Shown here: positions 14,517 through 21,982 of the stretch, piece by piece
How positions within the stretch are numbered: position 1 is the stretch's first letter
Layout of the letters: every line of letters begins with the position of its first letter
From: Nitrospirota bacterium
GTDB taxonomy: Bacteria > JACPQY01
Assembly: GCA_016190245.1 (NCBI GenBank)
Contig: JACPQY010000081.1
Coordinates: 1 to 35,915, forward strand
Length of the DNA: 35,915 bases
Reading direction: 5' to 3'
Notes under the pieces: generated by a model
The model's input: the letters and a program-made list of their open reading frames with translations, nothing else
What the model was told of the DNA's origin: nothing
Databases searched by the model: none
Program-made: the position numbers and the translations under genes

Positions 14517-16162
14517 CCTCCAGGCGCCGCGCCACGCTCCCGCGTAGAGGCAAACATCCTGCCGCTGGACCGAGGCGCACGAGGTCCGGGAATCCGGGCG
14601 GTTCCGGGCCGACCTCTCTTCGGGCCGAGCACGCGCGGCGTCTCAGCGAGGAGAAAACGCGACGGATCATCGAGACGGCGAGCGATGCGTTCGTGTCCAT
14701 CGACGAACAAGGGACCATTCTCGAATGGAACCCGCAGGCGGAATCCGTCTTCGGTTGGTCACGCAAGGAGGCCGTGGGGCGCAAGCTGAAGGAAACGATC
14801 ATCCCCCCCTCCTTTCGCGACCTCCACGAGGAGGGCCTGCGGCGGTTCCTGACCTCGGGAGAGGGGCCCTATCTCAACCGTCGGGTGGAACTGGTCGCCC
14901 AGCACAAGAACGGCCATCAGCTCCCGGTGGAGATCTCCATTTCTCCACTCCGTGTGGGGAAGCGGTACGAGTTCAACGCGTTCCTGCATGACATTCGGGC
15001 GCGCAAAGCCTCCGAGGCCCAGATCCGTTTCCACGCGTGGCTGCTGGCGATGGTCCACGACGCCGTCGTCTCCGCAAACGACCGGTTCGTGGTCACCTTC
15101 TGGAACCCTGCCGCGGAGCGGCTCTACGGCTGGACCGAAGACGAAGTGCTGGGGCGCCGGCTCTTCGACTTCCTGCCGACGGAGGTGCTCGGAGCCACGC
15201 CCCGCTCGGCTCTCCGGCGCCTCGTGAAGACCGGCGAGTTCCGAGGGGAGTTCCTTCAGCGCCGGAAGGACGGCCGGATCGTTCCCGTGGAAGTCACAGC
15301 CATGGTGCTGCGCGACGCCCGGAGGCACGTCACCGGGTACGTCTGCGTGGGCCGGGATATCTCCTCCCGCAAGGAAGCGGAGGCCGCTCTGGTCCGGGCG
15401 CAGGTGGAACTCGAAGACCGCGTGCGCGAACGTACCGCCCAGCTATCGTCAACCAACCGCGATCTCCAAACCCTCCTCCACGCGATCTCGCACGACCTGA
15501 CGGAGCCCCTGCGCACCATCGAGAGTTTCGGGCAGCTCCTTCGCGAACGGCACGGGCGGGAGCTGGCCGCCGAAGGCCGTCACCTCCTCCACCGCATGGT
15601 TCGCGCCGCGGATCGCCTGCGCCGCTTCCTCGGCGACATCACCCTCCTTTCCCGCTTCCGGTCCGGCGAGTGCCGCGCCAGGGAGGTGGACGGGCACGAA
15701 GTGGTGAGCCTCGCCTTGGCCCGCCTGGAGGAGCGGATCCGCCAGACCGGAGCCAAGATCAGCGTTCGCGGCCAACTCCCTCGTCTCGCCGTGGAGCCGA
15801 CCTGGGCCACCGAGGCGCTCTACAACCTCCTCAGCAACGCCCTGAAATTTACCCACGGGGGGCGGCCGCCGGAGGTGGAGGTGGGACCCTATCCACCGGT
15901 CGGCCTGCCCTCCCCCACGGTCGGATTCGTCGTGCGCGACCGCGGCCCCGGCGTCCCCGACGACCTGAAGGAACGCATCTTCATGCTCTTCCAGCGCGGT
16001 GTCGATCGCGAGGTGGAGGGAACGGGCGCGGGACTGGCCATCGTGAGGCAGGTGGCGGAGCGCCACGGCGGCTCGGCCTGGGTCCACCCCCGCGTAGGCG
16101 GCGGGTCGGAGTTCTACGTCACGTTTGCGGCCCACCGACGGCGGGTGGGGGGGGGGGACTAG
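14513..16162 (+). CDS. Soluble PAS-PAS histidine kinase, partner of the upstream regulator
   Basis: 549 aa. Start chosen at GTG 14513, which overlaps the regulator stop; a longer frame reaches 14201 but only shadows the regulator. No membrane helices. PAS1 spans about 50-165 (SDAFVSIDEQGTILEWNPQAE), PAS2 about 170-290 (WNPAAERLYGWTEDEVLGRR), then a coiled linker, HisKA with H327 in AISHDLTEPLRTIESF, and HATPase (NLLSNALKFTHGG, DRGPGVPDD, GTGAGLAIV). The HDLTEPLR form of the H-box is typical of bacteriophytochrome-like kinases. The C-terminal codons contain 11 consecutive G (16147-16157), where slippage would change only the last residues and the stop. Signal unknown. Confidence 0.88.
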   Translation: MTSRRRATLPRRGKHPAAGPRRTRSGNPGGSGPTSLRAEHARRLSEEKTRRIIETASDAFVSIDEQGTILEWNPQAESVFGWSRKEAVGRKLKETIIPPSFRDLHEEGLRRFLTSGEGPYLNRRVELVAQHKNGHQLPVEISISPLRVGKRYEFNAFLHDIRARKASEAQIRFHAWLLAMVHDAVVSANDRFVVTFWNPAAERLYGWTEDEVLGRRLFDFLPTEVLGATPRSALRRLVKTGEFRGEFLQRRKDGRIVPVEVTAMVLRDARRHVTGYVCVGRDISSRKEAEAALVRAQVELEDRVRERTAQLSSTNRDLQTLLHAISHDLTEPLRTIESFGQLLRERHGRELAAEGRHLLHRMVRAADRLRRFLGDITLLSRFRSGECRAREVDGHEVVSLALARLEERIRQTGAKISVRGQLPRLAVEPTWATEALYNLLSNALKFTHGGRPPEVEVGPYPPVGLPSPTVGFVVRDRGPGVPDDLKERIFMLFQRGVDREVEGTGAGLAIVRQVAERHGGSAWVHPRVGGGSEFYVTFAAHRRRVGGGD

Positions 16163-16207
16163 CGAAGACCGCGAGGGAGGCTATACTACCAAGCAGTCGG
16201 AGTACTG

Positions 16208-16957
16208 ATGGGGCTACTATCCTGGCTGACCGGCAACAAGGGCGACGCGCCCAAAGGGGCGCTCAGCAACCCCAAGGAAGTGGAGTTCATCCTGCGGACC
16301 GTGATCGCGGAGAGCGCCTCCATCGACATCTCCTTCATCGGGGACGACGCCGCATTCCACACGCGGCTCCTCGAGCGGGGCAAGGAAAAGGGGAAGCCCT
16401 ACCTCGCGATCGGGACGCTCGATCCGCCCGAGGGGAACACCTCCATGAAGCGGAACCGCCCCTTCGAGGTTCTGTTCCGGCACCGCGATGTGGCGTACAC
16501 CTTCCGCGGCTCGCTGCTCGCGGCCGTGGACGGGGGATACAAGATCACCCCCCCCCCGTACCTCATGCGGACCCAGAAGCGAAGCTTCTTCCGGATCATT
16601 CCGTCCTATCAGGACCCAGTCTTCGTTTCTTTCGTCATCCGCGGCGAGACGTACAAGGAAAAGGTTGAGGACGTGAGCGAGGGCGGCTTTTCCTTCTCCA
16701 CCAATCTGGCGGCGGACGTGCTCTCGTCCGGCCTCACACTCGAGAACACCATCCTCTACCTGCCGGACGACACACTGTTTCTCACCTGCATCGTCAAAGC
16801 CCATTTCCCGAGCAAGGATTCCGCCTCGGCCAAGTTCCGCGCCGGGGTCCAGATCCAGAGGATGGACGCCAACGACCAGCAGGCGCTGGCCCGCTACATC
16901 TTCAAGCGCCAGCGCGAGATGCTTCTCGAGGAGCGCGAGGCGGCGAAGAAGGCGTAG
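16208..16957 (+). CDS. PilZ-domain protein, YcgR-like flagellar brake type
   Basis: 249 aa. An N-terminal YcgR-like beta domain (about 20-115) is followed by a C-terminal PilZ domain (about 118-235). The c-di-GMP motifs are present: R-x3-R as RSFFR (about 123-127) and D-x-S-x2-G as DVSEGG (about 156-161). Family role: binds cyclic di-GMP and alters flagellar motor output. TATACT at 16182-16187 could be its -10 box, and CGGAG precedes ATG 16208. A 10-C run (16548-16557) inside codons for TPPP, just before the PilZ domain, is a possible slippage site. The 3' end overlaps the convergent FlhB-like gene by 56 bp. Confidence 0.85.
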   Translation: MGLLSWLTGNKGDAPKGALSNPKEVEFILRTVIAESASIDISFIGDDAAFHTRLLERGKEKGKPYLAIGTLDPPEGNTSMKRNRPFEVLFRHRDVAYTFRGSLLAAVDGGYKITPPPYLMRTQKRSFFRIIPSYQDPVFVSFVIRGETYKEKVEDVSEGGFSFSTNLAADVLSSGLTLENTILYLPDDTLFLTCIVKAHFPSKDSASAKFRAGVQIQRMDANDQQALARYIFKRQREMLLEEREAAKKA

Positions 16958-17252
16958 GCCTCGGCGGACGCAGGCGGTAGACGAAGGCGAGAATCTCGGC
17001 CACAGCGCCGTAGATCTCCGGCGGGACCTCCGCGAAAAGGTCCACTTTGGAGAGGATCTCGACAAGGTCCGGTTCGGATTCGATCGGGATTCGGTTCGCG
17101 CGGGCCAGCTCGATGATGCGCTCCGCCACCAGGCCGCGGCCCTTGGCGGTAACGCGGGGCGCGGCATCCCGCGGGGGCCGGTAGCGCAATGCCACGGCGC
17201 GGCGGAGCTTTCCCGCTTGCCCCCCCCCCGAACCCTTTCCCTCGTCGCCCAT
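16902..17252 (-). CDS. Stand-alone FlhB C-terminal-domain protein (FlhX/FlhB2-like)
   Basis: 116 aa from ATG 17252, 2 bp after the FliK-like stop. The core (about 17-93) resembles the cytoplasmic domain of FlhB/YscU export-gate proteins: AVALRYRPPRDAAPRVTAKG, then LVAERIIELARANRIPI and a final helix AVAEILAFVYRL. The self-cleaving NPTH motif and the membrane part of FlhB are absent, as in known FlhX/FlhB2 proteins that can partly replace FlhB-C. Codons 8-11 contain 10 consecutive G (plus-strand C run 17220-17229), so slippage would abolish the protein. The tail is Pro/Arg/Ala-rich and overlaps the 3' end of the PilZ gene. Confidence 0.82.
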   Translation of the reverse strand: MGDEGKGSGGGQAGKLRRAVALRYRPPRDAAPRVTAKGRGLVAERIIELARANRIPIESEPDLVEILSKVDLFAEVPPEIYGAVAEILAFVYRLRPPRPTPSSPPRAPREASRAGA

Positions 17253-17254
17253 CC

Positions 17255-18379
17255 TCACGCCCTCACATCCACGAGCGCATGCCCCTCCGGTATGAGGATC
17301 TGCACGTCGGACAGATCCTCGACGTTCTCCCTGCGTACGATCCGCGTGTTCAGCCGCGAAGACCATCCCAGACCCTCGAGCGCGCTCTGGAGGGCCGGGG
17401 CACCGGCCTGGATGAGATCGCGCGTCGCCGGCTCGGTGGCGTAGAAGGTCGCGGAAAGTCTGCGATCCGAAAACAACGCGTCCACCTGGATCGAGCCGAG
17501 GCTCGGCATGTCCAATCGAATGAGCACGCGCAAAGGTGTGCGGCGTTCCCCAGCCGCCTCTCCCTGGTCCTTCCCTGCCTCCGGCGTCGGCTTGAAGAAA
17601 TAGACACGCACATCGGCCCACTCGCCGGTCGCCCAGTGGAAAAGGAGCGGGAGGAGTTGGGCCGGCCCCTCCGACCGCGGCACCGCGTTGAGATGGGTCG
17701 CCAATTCGAGGTTGTCGGACAACGACTTCAAACCCGCGGCGAGGTCGGGGTGCGTGGCGAGATCCACGCCCTTGCCCGCGCCTTCGAGAACGCGCTTCAG
17801 GAAGGTGCGCAGGTCCCGGCCGAGATCCCCCGAGCCGGCCCCGCTCTCGGCCCGTCTGCGAAGGAGTGCCTCCCTCCGAAGACCGAGCGACTCCGCGATC
17901 CGCGCCAGATCCGGACGATCCGCCTTCTCTCCATCGAAAACCCACTCCTCGATCGCCCCGCGAATGTCGGCCCATTCATCCCCCTCGCCGGAGCCAATCT
18001 CCCCGAGCTTCGAAAGCAAATTCGGGACCACCTCCGCGAGGTCCGCACGGCTCGGCAGAAGATCCCGAACACGCTGATTCACCGGGTGCATGACGCCCGG
18101 CTCGCGGGCCACGAGCGAGAGCACGACGCGCGGATGAATCTGCCGGATCTCGAGCCGGACGCGATCCCCCGGCTGGAGCGGCGCTTCGGCTCCCGCGGAT
18201 CCCCCCGTGTCGGCGCTGATCGGCAATCCCCGGATATCGATCAAAGCCCGATGGCGGTCGAGCAGCTTGATGACTTGCCCTTCGATGATGTCCCCCTGTT
18301 CGTACTCCCGCTGAGAGCGGCCGCGGATGAGTGCTAGTATATTGAGATCGGCAGCGCCATCGGGAAACTTAGTGACCAT
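17255..18379 (-). CDS. FliK-like flagellar hook-length control protein
   Basis: 374 aa from ATG 18379; the start is uncertain because no clear Shine-Dalgarno is present and the upstream extension is repeat DNA. The C-terminal part (about 230-360) matches the Flg_hook domain style (RVLIRLDMPSLGSIQVDAL, RLSATFYATEPATRDLI, ALQSALEGLGW). The N-terminal part begins with a beta-rich segment (EQGDIIEGQVIKLLDRHRAL, PLQPGDRVRLEI), followed by a mostly helical middle. Family role: measures hook length and switches export specificity through FlhB-C. The FlhB-C-like gene follows 2 bp later, and that pairing supports both assignments. Confidence 0.78.
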   Translation of the reverse strand: MVTKFPDGAADLNILALIRGRSQREYEQGDIIEGQVIKLLDRHRALIDIRGLPISADTGGSAGAEAPLQPGDRVRLEIRQIHPRVVLSLVAREPGVMHPVNQRVRDLLPSRADLAEVVPNLLSKLGEIGSGEGDEWADIRGAIEEWVFDGEKADRPDLARIAESLGLRREALLRRRAESGAGSGDLGRDLRTFLKRVLEGAGKGVDLATHPDLAAGLKSLSDNLELATHLNAVPRSEGPAQLLPLLFHWATGEWADVRVYFFKPTPEAGKDQGEAAGERRTPLRVLIRLDMPSLGSIQVDALFSDRRLSATFYATEPATRDLIQAGAPALQSALEGLGWSSRLNTRIVRRENVEDLSDVQILIPEGHALVDVRA

Positions 18380-18396
18380 GGCTATTGAAGTCCAGT

Positions 18397-18540
18397 CAAG
18401 TCGTGGGACGGCGAGATGGCTTCGCCGCCCGCTTCGCCATCGGCTCGCAGCTTCGGCTCGCCATGACACCCTTCCTCGTCATTGCGAAAAGGCTCGGCGA
18501 CGAAGCAATCTAGTGCGGGAATGACTACACCACTTGTCCA
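18397..18540. repeat. GTCATTGCGA / GAAGCAATC-type dispersed repeat
   Basis: The spacer between the FliK-like and coiled-coil genes holds GATGGC/GCCATC (18415-18420, 18436-18441) and CGTCATTGCGA ... GACGAAGCAATC, a repeat type common between genes in many bacteria. A related repeat with an embedded TCCGCC palindrome lies at 28430-28540. It separates what would otherwise be one flagellar operon. Confidence 0.5.
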
Positions 18541-18596
18541 GGCGTCGACAGTGCCCCCGGTTGGCACCGAGGTGCGGAATGCCCCCTCACCGCGCG

Positions 18597-19115
18597 CTAT
18601 TTTCCGGCCTTCGGGGCGGCCTGCGAACGCTGGCGTAGACCAAGGACGATCTCGAGCTCGCTGCGCGGCAGGCTCAGACGATGGGCGATCTCCGGGATCT
18701 TGACGCCCTCCTCGTGAAGCCGTAGCGCCTGCTCGTACGGATCCTGCCCGCCGTTGGACGCGGCCGCGGCACGCGGCGCCGGCTGCGGCGCCGGAGGCTC
18801 GGGGGCGGACACGCCCCCGCCCATCTGCTTCATCACCTGTCGTGCCTCCACCAGCTTCTCGGCCAGAGCCCGGGTCTGGGTCTGGATCTCCTGAAGCAGT
18901 CGCTCAATCGACCCGCGTTTCTCCTGCATGTCGGTGTGCGCCCGCTGGAGAAACTCCTCCGCCTCCTGAATGAGACGATCGAAAGCCTCGGGAACCTCCG
19001 CCCATTCCTTGGGCGCCTTCGCGCGACGCCGATCGAACAGGATCACAAGACAAAGGAGAAGGAGGATGAAATCCAGTACGATGACGAGCAGGATCGGGTC
19101 GGCGAAATCAGGCAT
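18597..19115 (-). CDS. Membrane-anchored coiled-coil protein of the DUF2802 type
   Basis: 172 aa from ATG 19115. That start overlaps the preceding stop by 8 nt and is preferred over the in-frame ATG at 19142. One membrane helix lies near the N-terminus (about 6-28, ILLVIVLDFILLLLCLVILF). A coiled coil follows (about 40-100), then an Ala/Pro linker and a short C-terminal HTH-like motif (GVKIPEIAHRLSLPRSELEI). This order matches DUF2802-type proteins often found in flagellar clusters. Molecular role unknown. The tight overlap with the upstream coiled-coil gene indicates co-translation. Confidence 0.72.
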   Translation of the reverse strand: MPDFADPILLVIVLDFILLLLCLVILFDRRRAKAPKEWAEVPEAFDRLIQEAEEFLQRAHTDMQEKRGSIERLLQEIQTQTRALAEKLVEARQVMKQMGGGVSAPEPPAPQPAPRAAAASNGGQDPYEQALRLHEEGVKIPEIAHRLSLPRSELEIVLGLRQRSQAAPKAGK

Positions 19116-19431
19116 CCACGTCAATCCGGCCGCCGATGCCAACCGACTGCTTCAACACAAGATCCTCGGCATCCAACTCTTCCTGTGGAACTTCCCCTTC
19201 GCCGCCCTTCCCGCGCTGCCACTGACGACCTCTCTTCCCGTCCTCGTCCACCTTCTTTTTTTCCGACGTCTCCGACTTCTGAACCGTGATTTTCTGGATG
19301 AGTGATTGCTGATTCTGCTGAATGCTGAGCAGCTTCTGCTGCTGCTCCGAGCTGTTGAGCTGCTCGTAGTGGAGCCGCTCAACCTGATTGACCTGGGCCA
19401 GCACGCGCTGGAGGTCGACCCCGCGAACCAC
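19108..19431 (-). CDS. Small coiled-coil protein, first gene of the flagellar minicluster
   Basis: 107 aa from GTG 19431. The N-terminal two-thirds is a Gln-rich helix (VNQVERLHYEQLNSSEQQQK) predicted to form a coiled coil; the C-terminal third is highly charged (Lys/Glu/Gly) and probably disordered. I do not recognise a named family, but small Gln-rich coiled-coil proteins next to FliK and DUF2802 genes are typical of flagellar clusters. A TTGAAA-N17-TACGCT promoter ends 6 nt before the GTG, which would make the transcript leaderless. An internal GTG at codon 10 is an alternative start. Confidence 0.62.
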   Translation of the reverse strand: MVRGVDLQRVLAQVNQVERLHYEQLNSSEQQQKLLSIQQNQQSLIQKITVQKSETSEKKKVDEDGKRGRQWQRGKGGEGEVPQEELDAEDLVLKQSVGIGGRIDVDA

Positions 19432-19437
19432 AAAATA

Positions 19438-19466
19438 AGCGTATCACTCGACACGCTGAATTTCAA
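19438..19466 (-). promoter_or_regulatory. Sigma70-like promoter directly before GTG 19431
   Basis: TTGAAA (19466-19461) and TACGCT (19443-19438) are separated by 17 bp. Only 6 nt lie between the -10 box and the start codon, so transcription would begin at or next to the GTG. The -10 box is weak (three of six bases). Confidence 0.4.
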
Positions 19467-19509
19467 CAGATTGTGATATCTCGTTTTTCTGGGAGTGAGC
19501 CCGGGAACT

Positions 19510-19550
19510 CGACGCTTCTCGATCCGCCGCGGCGGACTCGAAGCATGAGC
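19510..19550. repeat. CGCTTCTCGA / TCGAAGC hairpin repeat with TCCGCC palindrome in the loop
   Basis: TCCGCCGCGGCGGA (19523-19536) lies between CGCTTCTCGA and CTCGAAGCATGAGC. An almost identical unit, including the palindrome, occurs at 21909-21949. The outer arms (GCTTC/GAAGC) make the palindrome the tip of a larger hairpin. Confidence 0.65.
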
Positions 19551-19769
19551 TGGGTTGTTGTTCGAGCGACTCGTGCTACGCAGCGCTCTCTGCTATGCGT
19601 AGCGCTTTCACCCTTCGCAGTAGCAGACTACTGCTACGGAGAACGGGTCGCAGAGCATTGTCGCAGAGCAGCAAGTCGAGAACATGAAGTGCGCTGGATT
19701 GGCGCCCCCCGCCACCTAAAAATACTTGCACGAAAACATACGCGATATCAGCATGATACACGTTTCACC

Positions 19770-19798
19770 TTGATAACGTCCCACGATTCGAGTATGCT
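19770..19798 (+). promoter_or_regulatory. Sigma70-like promoter directly before the SDR gene
   Basis: TTGATA (19770-19775) and TATGCT (19793-19798) with a 17-bp spacer match the consensus at five and four of six bases. ATG 19807 follows the -10 box after 8 nt, so the mRNA would be leaderless or nearly so. No Shine-Dalgarno is visible. Confidence 0.5.
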
Positions 19799-19806
19799 CG
19801 CGCGCC

Positions 19807-20607
19807 ATGTCCTCGATTTTTCGGGATGATTTGCTGAAAGACAAGGTCGCCATCGTCACCGGTGGCGGAAGCGGCATCGGCCTTGCCATCGCGCGAGAAC
19901 TGGGCGGTTTGGGAGCGACAATTTCGATCTGCGGGCGAAAGGCTGAGAAGCTCGAGAGAAGTGTCGAGACCCTGCAACAAGCTAAAATAAAAGTATTTTC
20001 AAAACAGTGTGACATCCGCGAGATCGAACAAGTCGAGTCCTTCGTTGATTTCACTCTTGAAAATGCCGCTGGAATTGATATACTTGTCAACAATGCGGGT
20101 GGGCAGTTTCCTTCACCGGCACTGAACTACTCACCTAAAGGTTGGAATGCAGTCATCAATACAAACCTGACGGGCACATGGTACATGACGCAAACGGTAG
20201 CCAAGAAGTGGATGGCCAATCACGGGGGCAAGGTGGTCAGCATCGTTGCTTGTATGTGGAAAGGATTTCCTGCACTTGCGCACACGGGTGCAGCCCGTGC
20301 AGCAGTGGTCAATCTCACGAAAAGCCTAGCTATCGAATGGGCACAGCTCAAGATCTTGGTGAACTGCGTGGCACCCGGAATCATTCGAAGCAGCGGCCTT
20401 GAGCGCTACCCAGATGAAATTATCAAGGAATCGTGGCGCCGCGTTCCTCTCAAACGGTTCGGCACGGAAGACGAAGTCGCGTGGGCGGTTGCGTACCTCG
20501 CCTCCCCTGCCGGCGACTATTTCACGGGGGCCACGCTTTGCGTTGACGGCGGCCACGCGCACTGGGGCGATTTGTGGCCGATCCCGGATCCCGCTGAGCC
20601 CGCTTGA
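19807..20607 (+). CDS. SDR oxidoreductase resembling trans-2-enoyl-CoA reductase (PECR-like)
   Basis: 266 aa. Rossmann motifs are TGGGSGIG (about 18-25) and NNAGG (about 97-101); a conserved Asn occurs in NTNLTGTWYM. In place of the usual Tyr-x3-Lys catalytic pair the sequence reads HTGAARAAVVNLTKSLAIEW, a pattern characteristic of the peroxisomal trans-2-enoyl-CoA reductase/2,4-dienoyl-CoA reductase branch of SDRs. NCVAPGIIRSSG and CVDGGHAHWG complete the fold. Inferred role: NADPH-dependent reduction of an unsaturated acyl-CoA or related substrate. The gene uses many A/T-ending codons (Lys AAA, Ile ATA, Phe TTT), unlike its neighbours, which suggests horizontal acquisition. It stands before a MoeA-like gene without obvious functional link. 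Confidence 0.82.
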   Translation: MSSIFRDDLLKDKVAIVTGGGSGIGLAIARELGGLGATISICGRKAEKLERSVETLQQAKIKVFSKQCDIREIEQVESFVDFTLENAAGIDILVNNAGGQFPSPALNYSPKGWNAVINTNLTGTWYMTQTVAKKWMANHGGKVVSIVACMWKGFPALAHTGAARAAVVNLTKSLAIEWAQLKILVNCVAPGIIRSSGLERYPDEIIKESWRRVPLKRFGTEDEVAWAVAYLASPAGDYFTGATLCVDGGHAHWGDLWPIPDPAEPA

Positions 20608-20631
20608 AACCGCAATGACGAGGTGAGAACC

Positions 20632-21867
20632 GTGCCTGAAAAGACCCCCGCGTTGGATTATCGCTCCGCCCTGTCGGAGATCATGAAGGGCATCCGACCG
20701 CCCAGGAAGTTCGAGGTTGTGCCGCTATCGCTCGGCCTCAATCGCCTGGCGGCTGAGGCGATCGTCTCGCCGCAGCCTCTCCCGAGCGCGAGCCTGGCGC
20801 GCGTGGAGGGCTATGCGATCCGGGCGGAGGACACGCAGCGCCCCGCCAACGGGACCGAGGCCGTGCTGAAGGTGGTGGGCGTCGTGGGCCAGGGGCGAGC
20901 ACCCAAGCGCTCCGTCGGCCCTCGCGAGACCATCCAGATCGCGTCGGGCTGTCCGGTGCCGCGCGGGGCGAACGCGGTCATCCCCGCCGACCAGGTGATC
21001 CGGCCTCATCGCAACGGTCGCGTTGACCATTCCCGCATCGAGGTTCGCCGAAAAGTGGTCGCTGGGGACAACATCAGCCCGGAAGGGTTTGACATGAAGA
21101 AAGGCGACCTCGTCGTCAAGGAAGGCGCGTCTCTCACACCGCGCACCCTCGCCCTCGCGGCGGCGGTCGGGTTTCAGAAGATGAAGGTCTTCACCCGGCC
21201 GTCGGTGGGCCTCATGCTGATCGAGGAAGGGGCGGCGGCTTGGCGCCCGGCCATCCCCGGCGGACTGAACCCCACCCTGCAACTCCTCGCGACCGAATTG
21301 ATGAACATGGGCGTGAGGGCCCAGATGCTGGGCACGGCGCGGCGGGGACCTTCGCTGCGCGGCCGTCTCCGCGCAGGACTCCACCGGTCGGACATCCTGA
21401 TCGTGGCCGGTTGCCCGGGCGGCGCCCAGATGGAAGAGCAGCTCCGGTTCTTGCTCAAGGAGGGAGACGTGCTCGTCCGCGGCGCGCGCGTGAAGCCCGG
21501 GGAGGCGTTCATGTGCGCCCTCGTGTCGAAGAAGCCGATCTTCCTGATTCCGGGCGACTGCGCGGGCGCCCTCGTGGATTTCGAGGTCTTCCTGCGGCCC
21601 GCATTGCTCCATTACATGGGCTCGACCGAGCCGCTGAGGTCTCCCGTTTCCGCGCTCCTCCAGGAGTCGATTGCGGAGCTCCGGGGACCGGCGAAGTTTA
21701 TCCGCGCCTACACATGGGTGGACCGGGGAACCTACTACACTCTCCCGTCGGGCCAGCAGGGATCCGCGTACCTGCACTCGCTCGCAAGGGCCAATTCGCT
21801 CATCGTCTTGGACGAGGACTCGGACAACCGCCAGATCGGAGACGAGGTCAAGGTCCTGCTGCTGTAG
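20632..21867 (+). CDS. moeA: MoeA-like molybdopterin-binding protein with altered active-site motifs
   Basis: 411 aa from GTG 20632, chosen because GAGGTG lies 6 nt upstream; GTG 20623 is possible. The overall order matches MoeA (MoeA_N, MPT-binding domain, C-terminal beta domain): NRLAAEAIVSPQPLP, then VEGYAI, then SGCPVPRGANAVIPADQV, then VKPGEAFMCAL and FLIPGDCAGALVDFEVFLRP. Key residues differ. The DGYA Asp is Glu in VEGYAI; the S/T-G-DEL loop has become EEGAAAWRP; the GG-x-S-x-G-x2-D loop reads GCPGGAQMEEQ. Canonical molybdate insertion is therefore doubtful. It may be a diverged paralogue binding another pterin-like ligand, or degenerating. It starts 24 nt after the SDR stop. Confidence 0.72.
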   Translation: MPEKTPALDYRSALSEIMKGIRPPRKFEVVPLSLGLNRLAAEAIVSPQPLPSASLARVEGYAIRAEDTQRPANGTEAVLKVVGVVGQGRAPKRSVGPRETIQIASGCPVPRGANAVIPADQVIRPHRNGRVDHSRIEVRRKVVAGDNISPEGFDMKKGDLVVKEGASLTPRTLALAAAVGFQKMKVFTRPSVGLMLIEEGAAAWRPAIPGGLNPTLQLLATELMNMGVRAQMLGTARRGPSLRGRLRAGLHRSDILIVAGCPGGAQMEEQLRFLLKEGDVLVRGARVKPGEAFMCALVSKKPIFLIPGDCAGALVDFEVFLRPALLHYMGSTEPLRSPVSALLQESIAELRGPAKFIRAYTWVDRGTYYTLPSGQQGSAYLHSLARANSLIVLDEDSDNRQIGDEVKVLLL

Positions 21868-21908
21868 GAGGTGCCGTAGCGTCCGGCTTAGAGTGCGTCC
21901 GGAAGCCC

Positions 21909-21982
21909 CACGCTTCTCGATCCGCCGCGGCGGACTCGAAGCATAAGCACGGTTACGGTTCGAGCGAAGTCGAGAACTCCAA
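21909..21982. repeat. Dispersed repeat: palindrome-bearing hairpin plus GTTCGAGCGAAGTCGAGAAC
   Basis: CGCTTCTCGA-TCCGCCGCGGCGGA-CTCGAAGC (palindrome at 21921-21934) repeats the unit at 19510-19550. It is followed by GTTCGAGCGAAGTCGAGAAC, the form of this repeat in which the arms lie close together. It abuts the left-truncated MITE copy 2. Confidence 0.6.

Larger units (their letters stand above)
19432..19806. other. Divergent intergenic region between the flagellar cluster and SDR gene
   Basis: 375 bp without a gene. It holds a minus-strand promoter (19438-19466) and a dispersed repeat with a TCCGCC palindrome (19510-19550). It also holds two hairpins, GCTACGCA/TGCGTAGC (19575-19582, 19596-19603) and GTAGCAG/CTGCTAC (19620-19626, 19631-19637), and a plus-strand promoter (19770-19798). 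From about 19700 the base composition becomes clearly AT-richer, continuing into the SDR gene. Confidence 0.55.

Noticed and set aside
17253-17975. Long minus-strand frame joined to the FlhB-C-like gene
   Set aside because: The upstream portion is a shadow of the FliK-like gene in another frame; only the last 116 codons look like FlhB-C.
17189-18337. 382-codon plus-strand frame
   Set aside because: Antisense to the FliK-like gene, with no motif and shadow composition.
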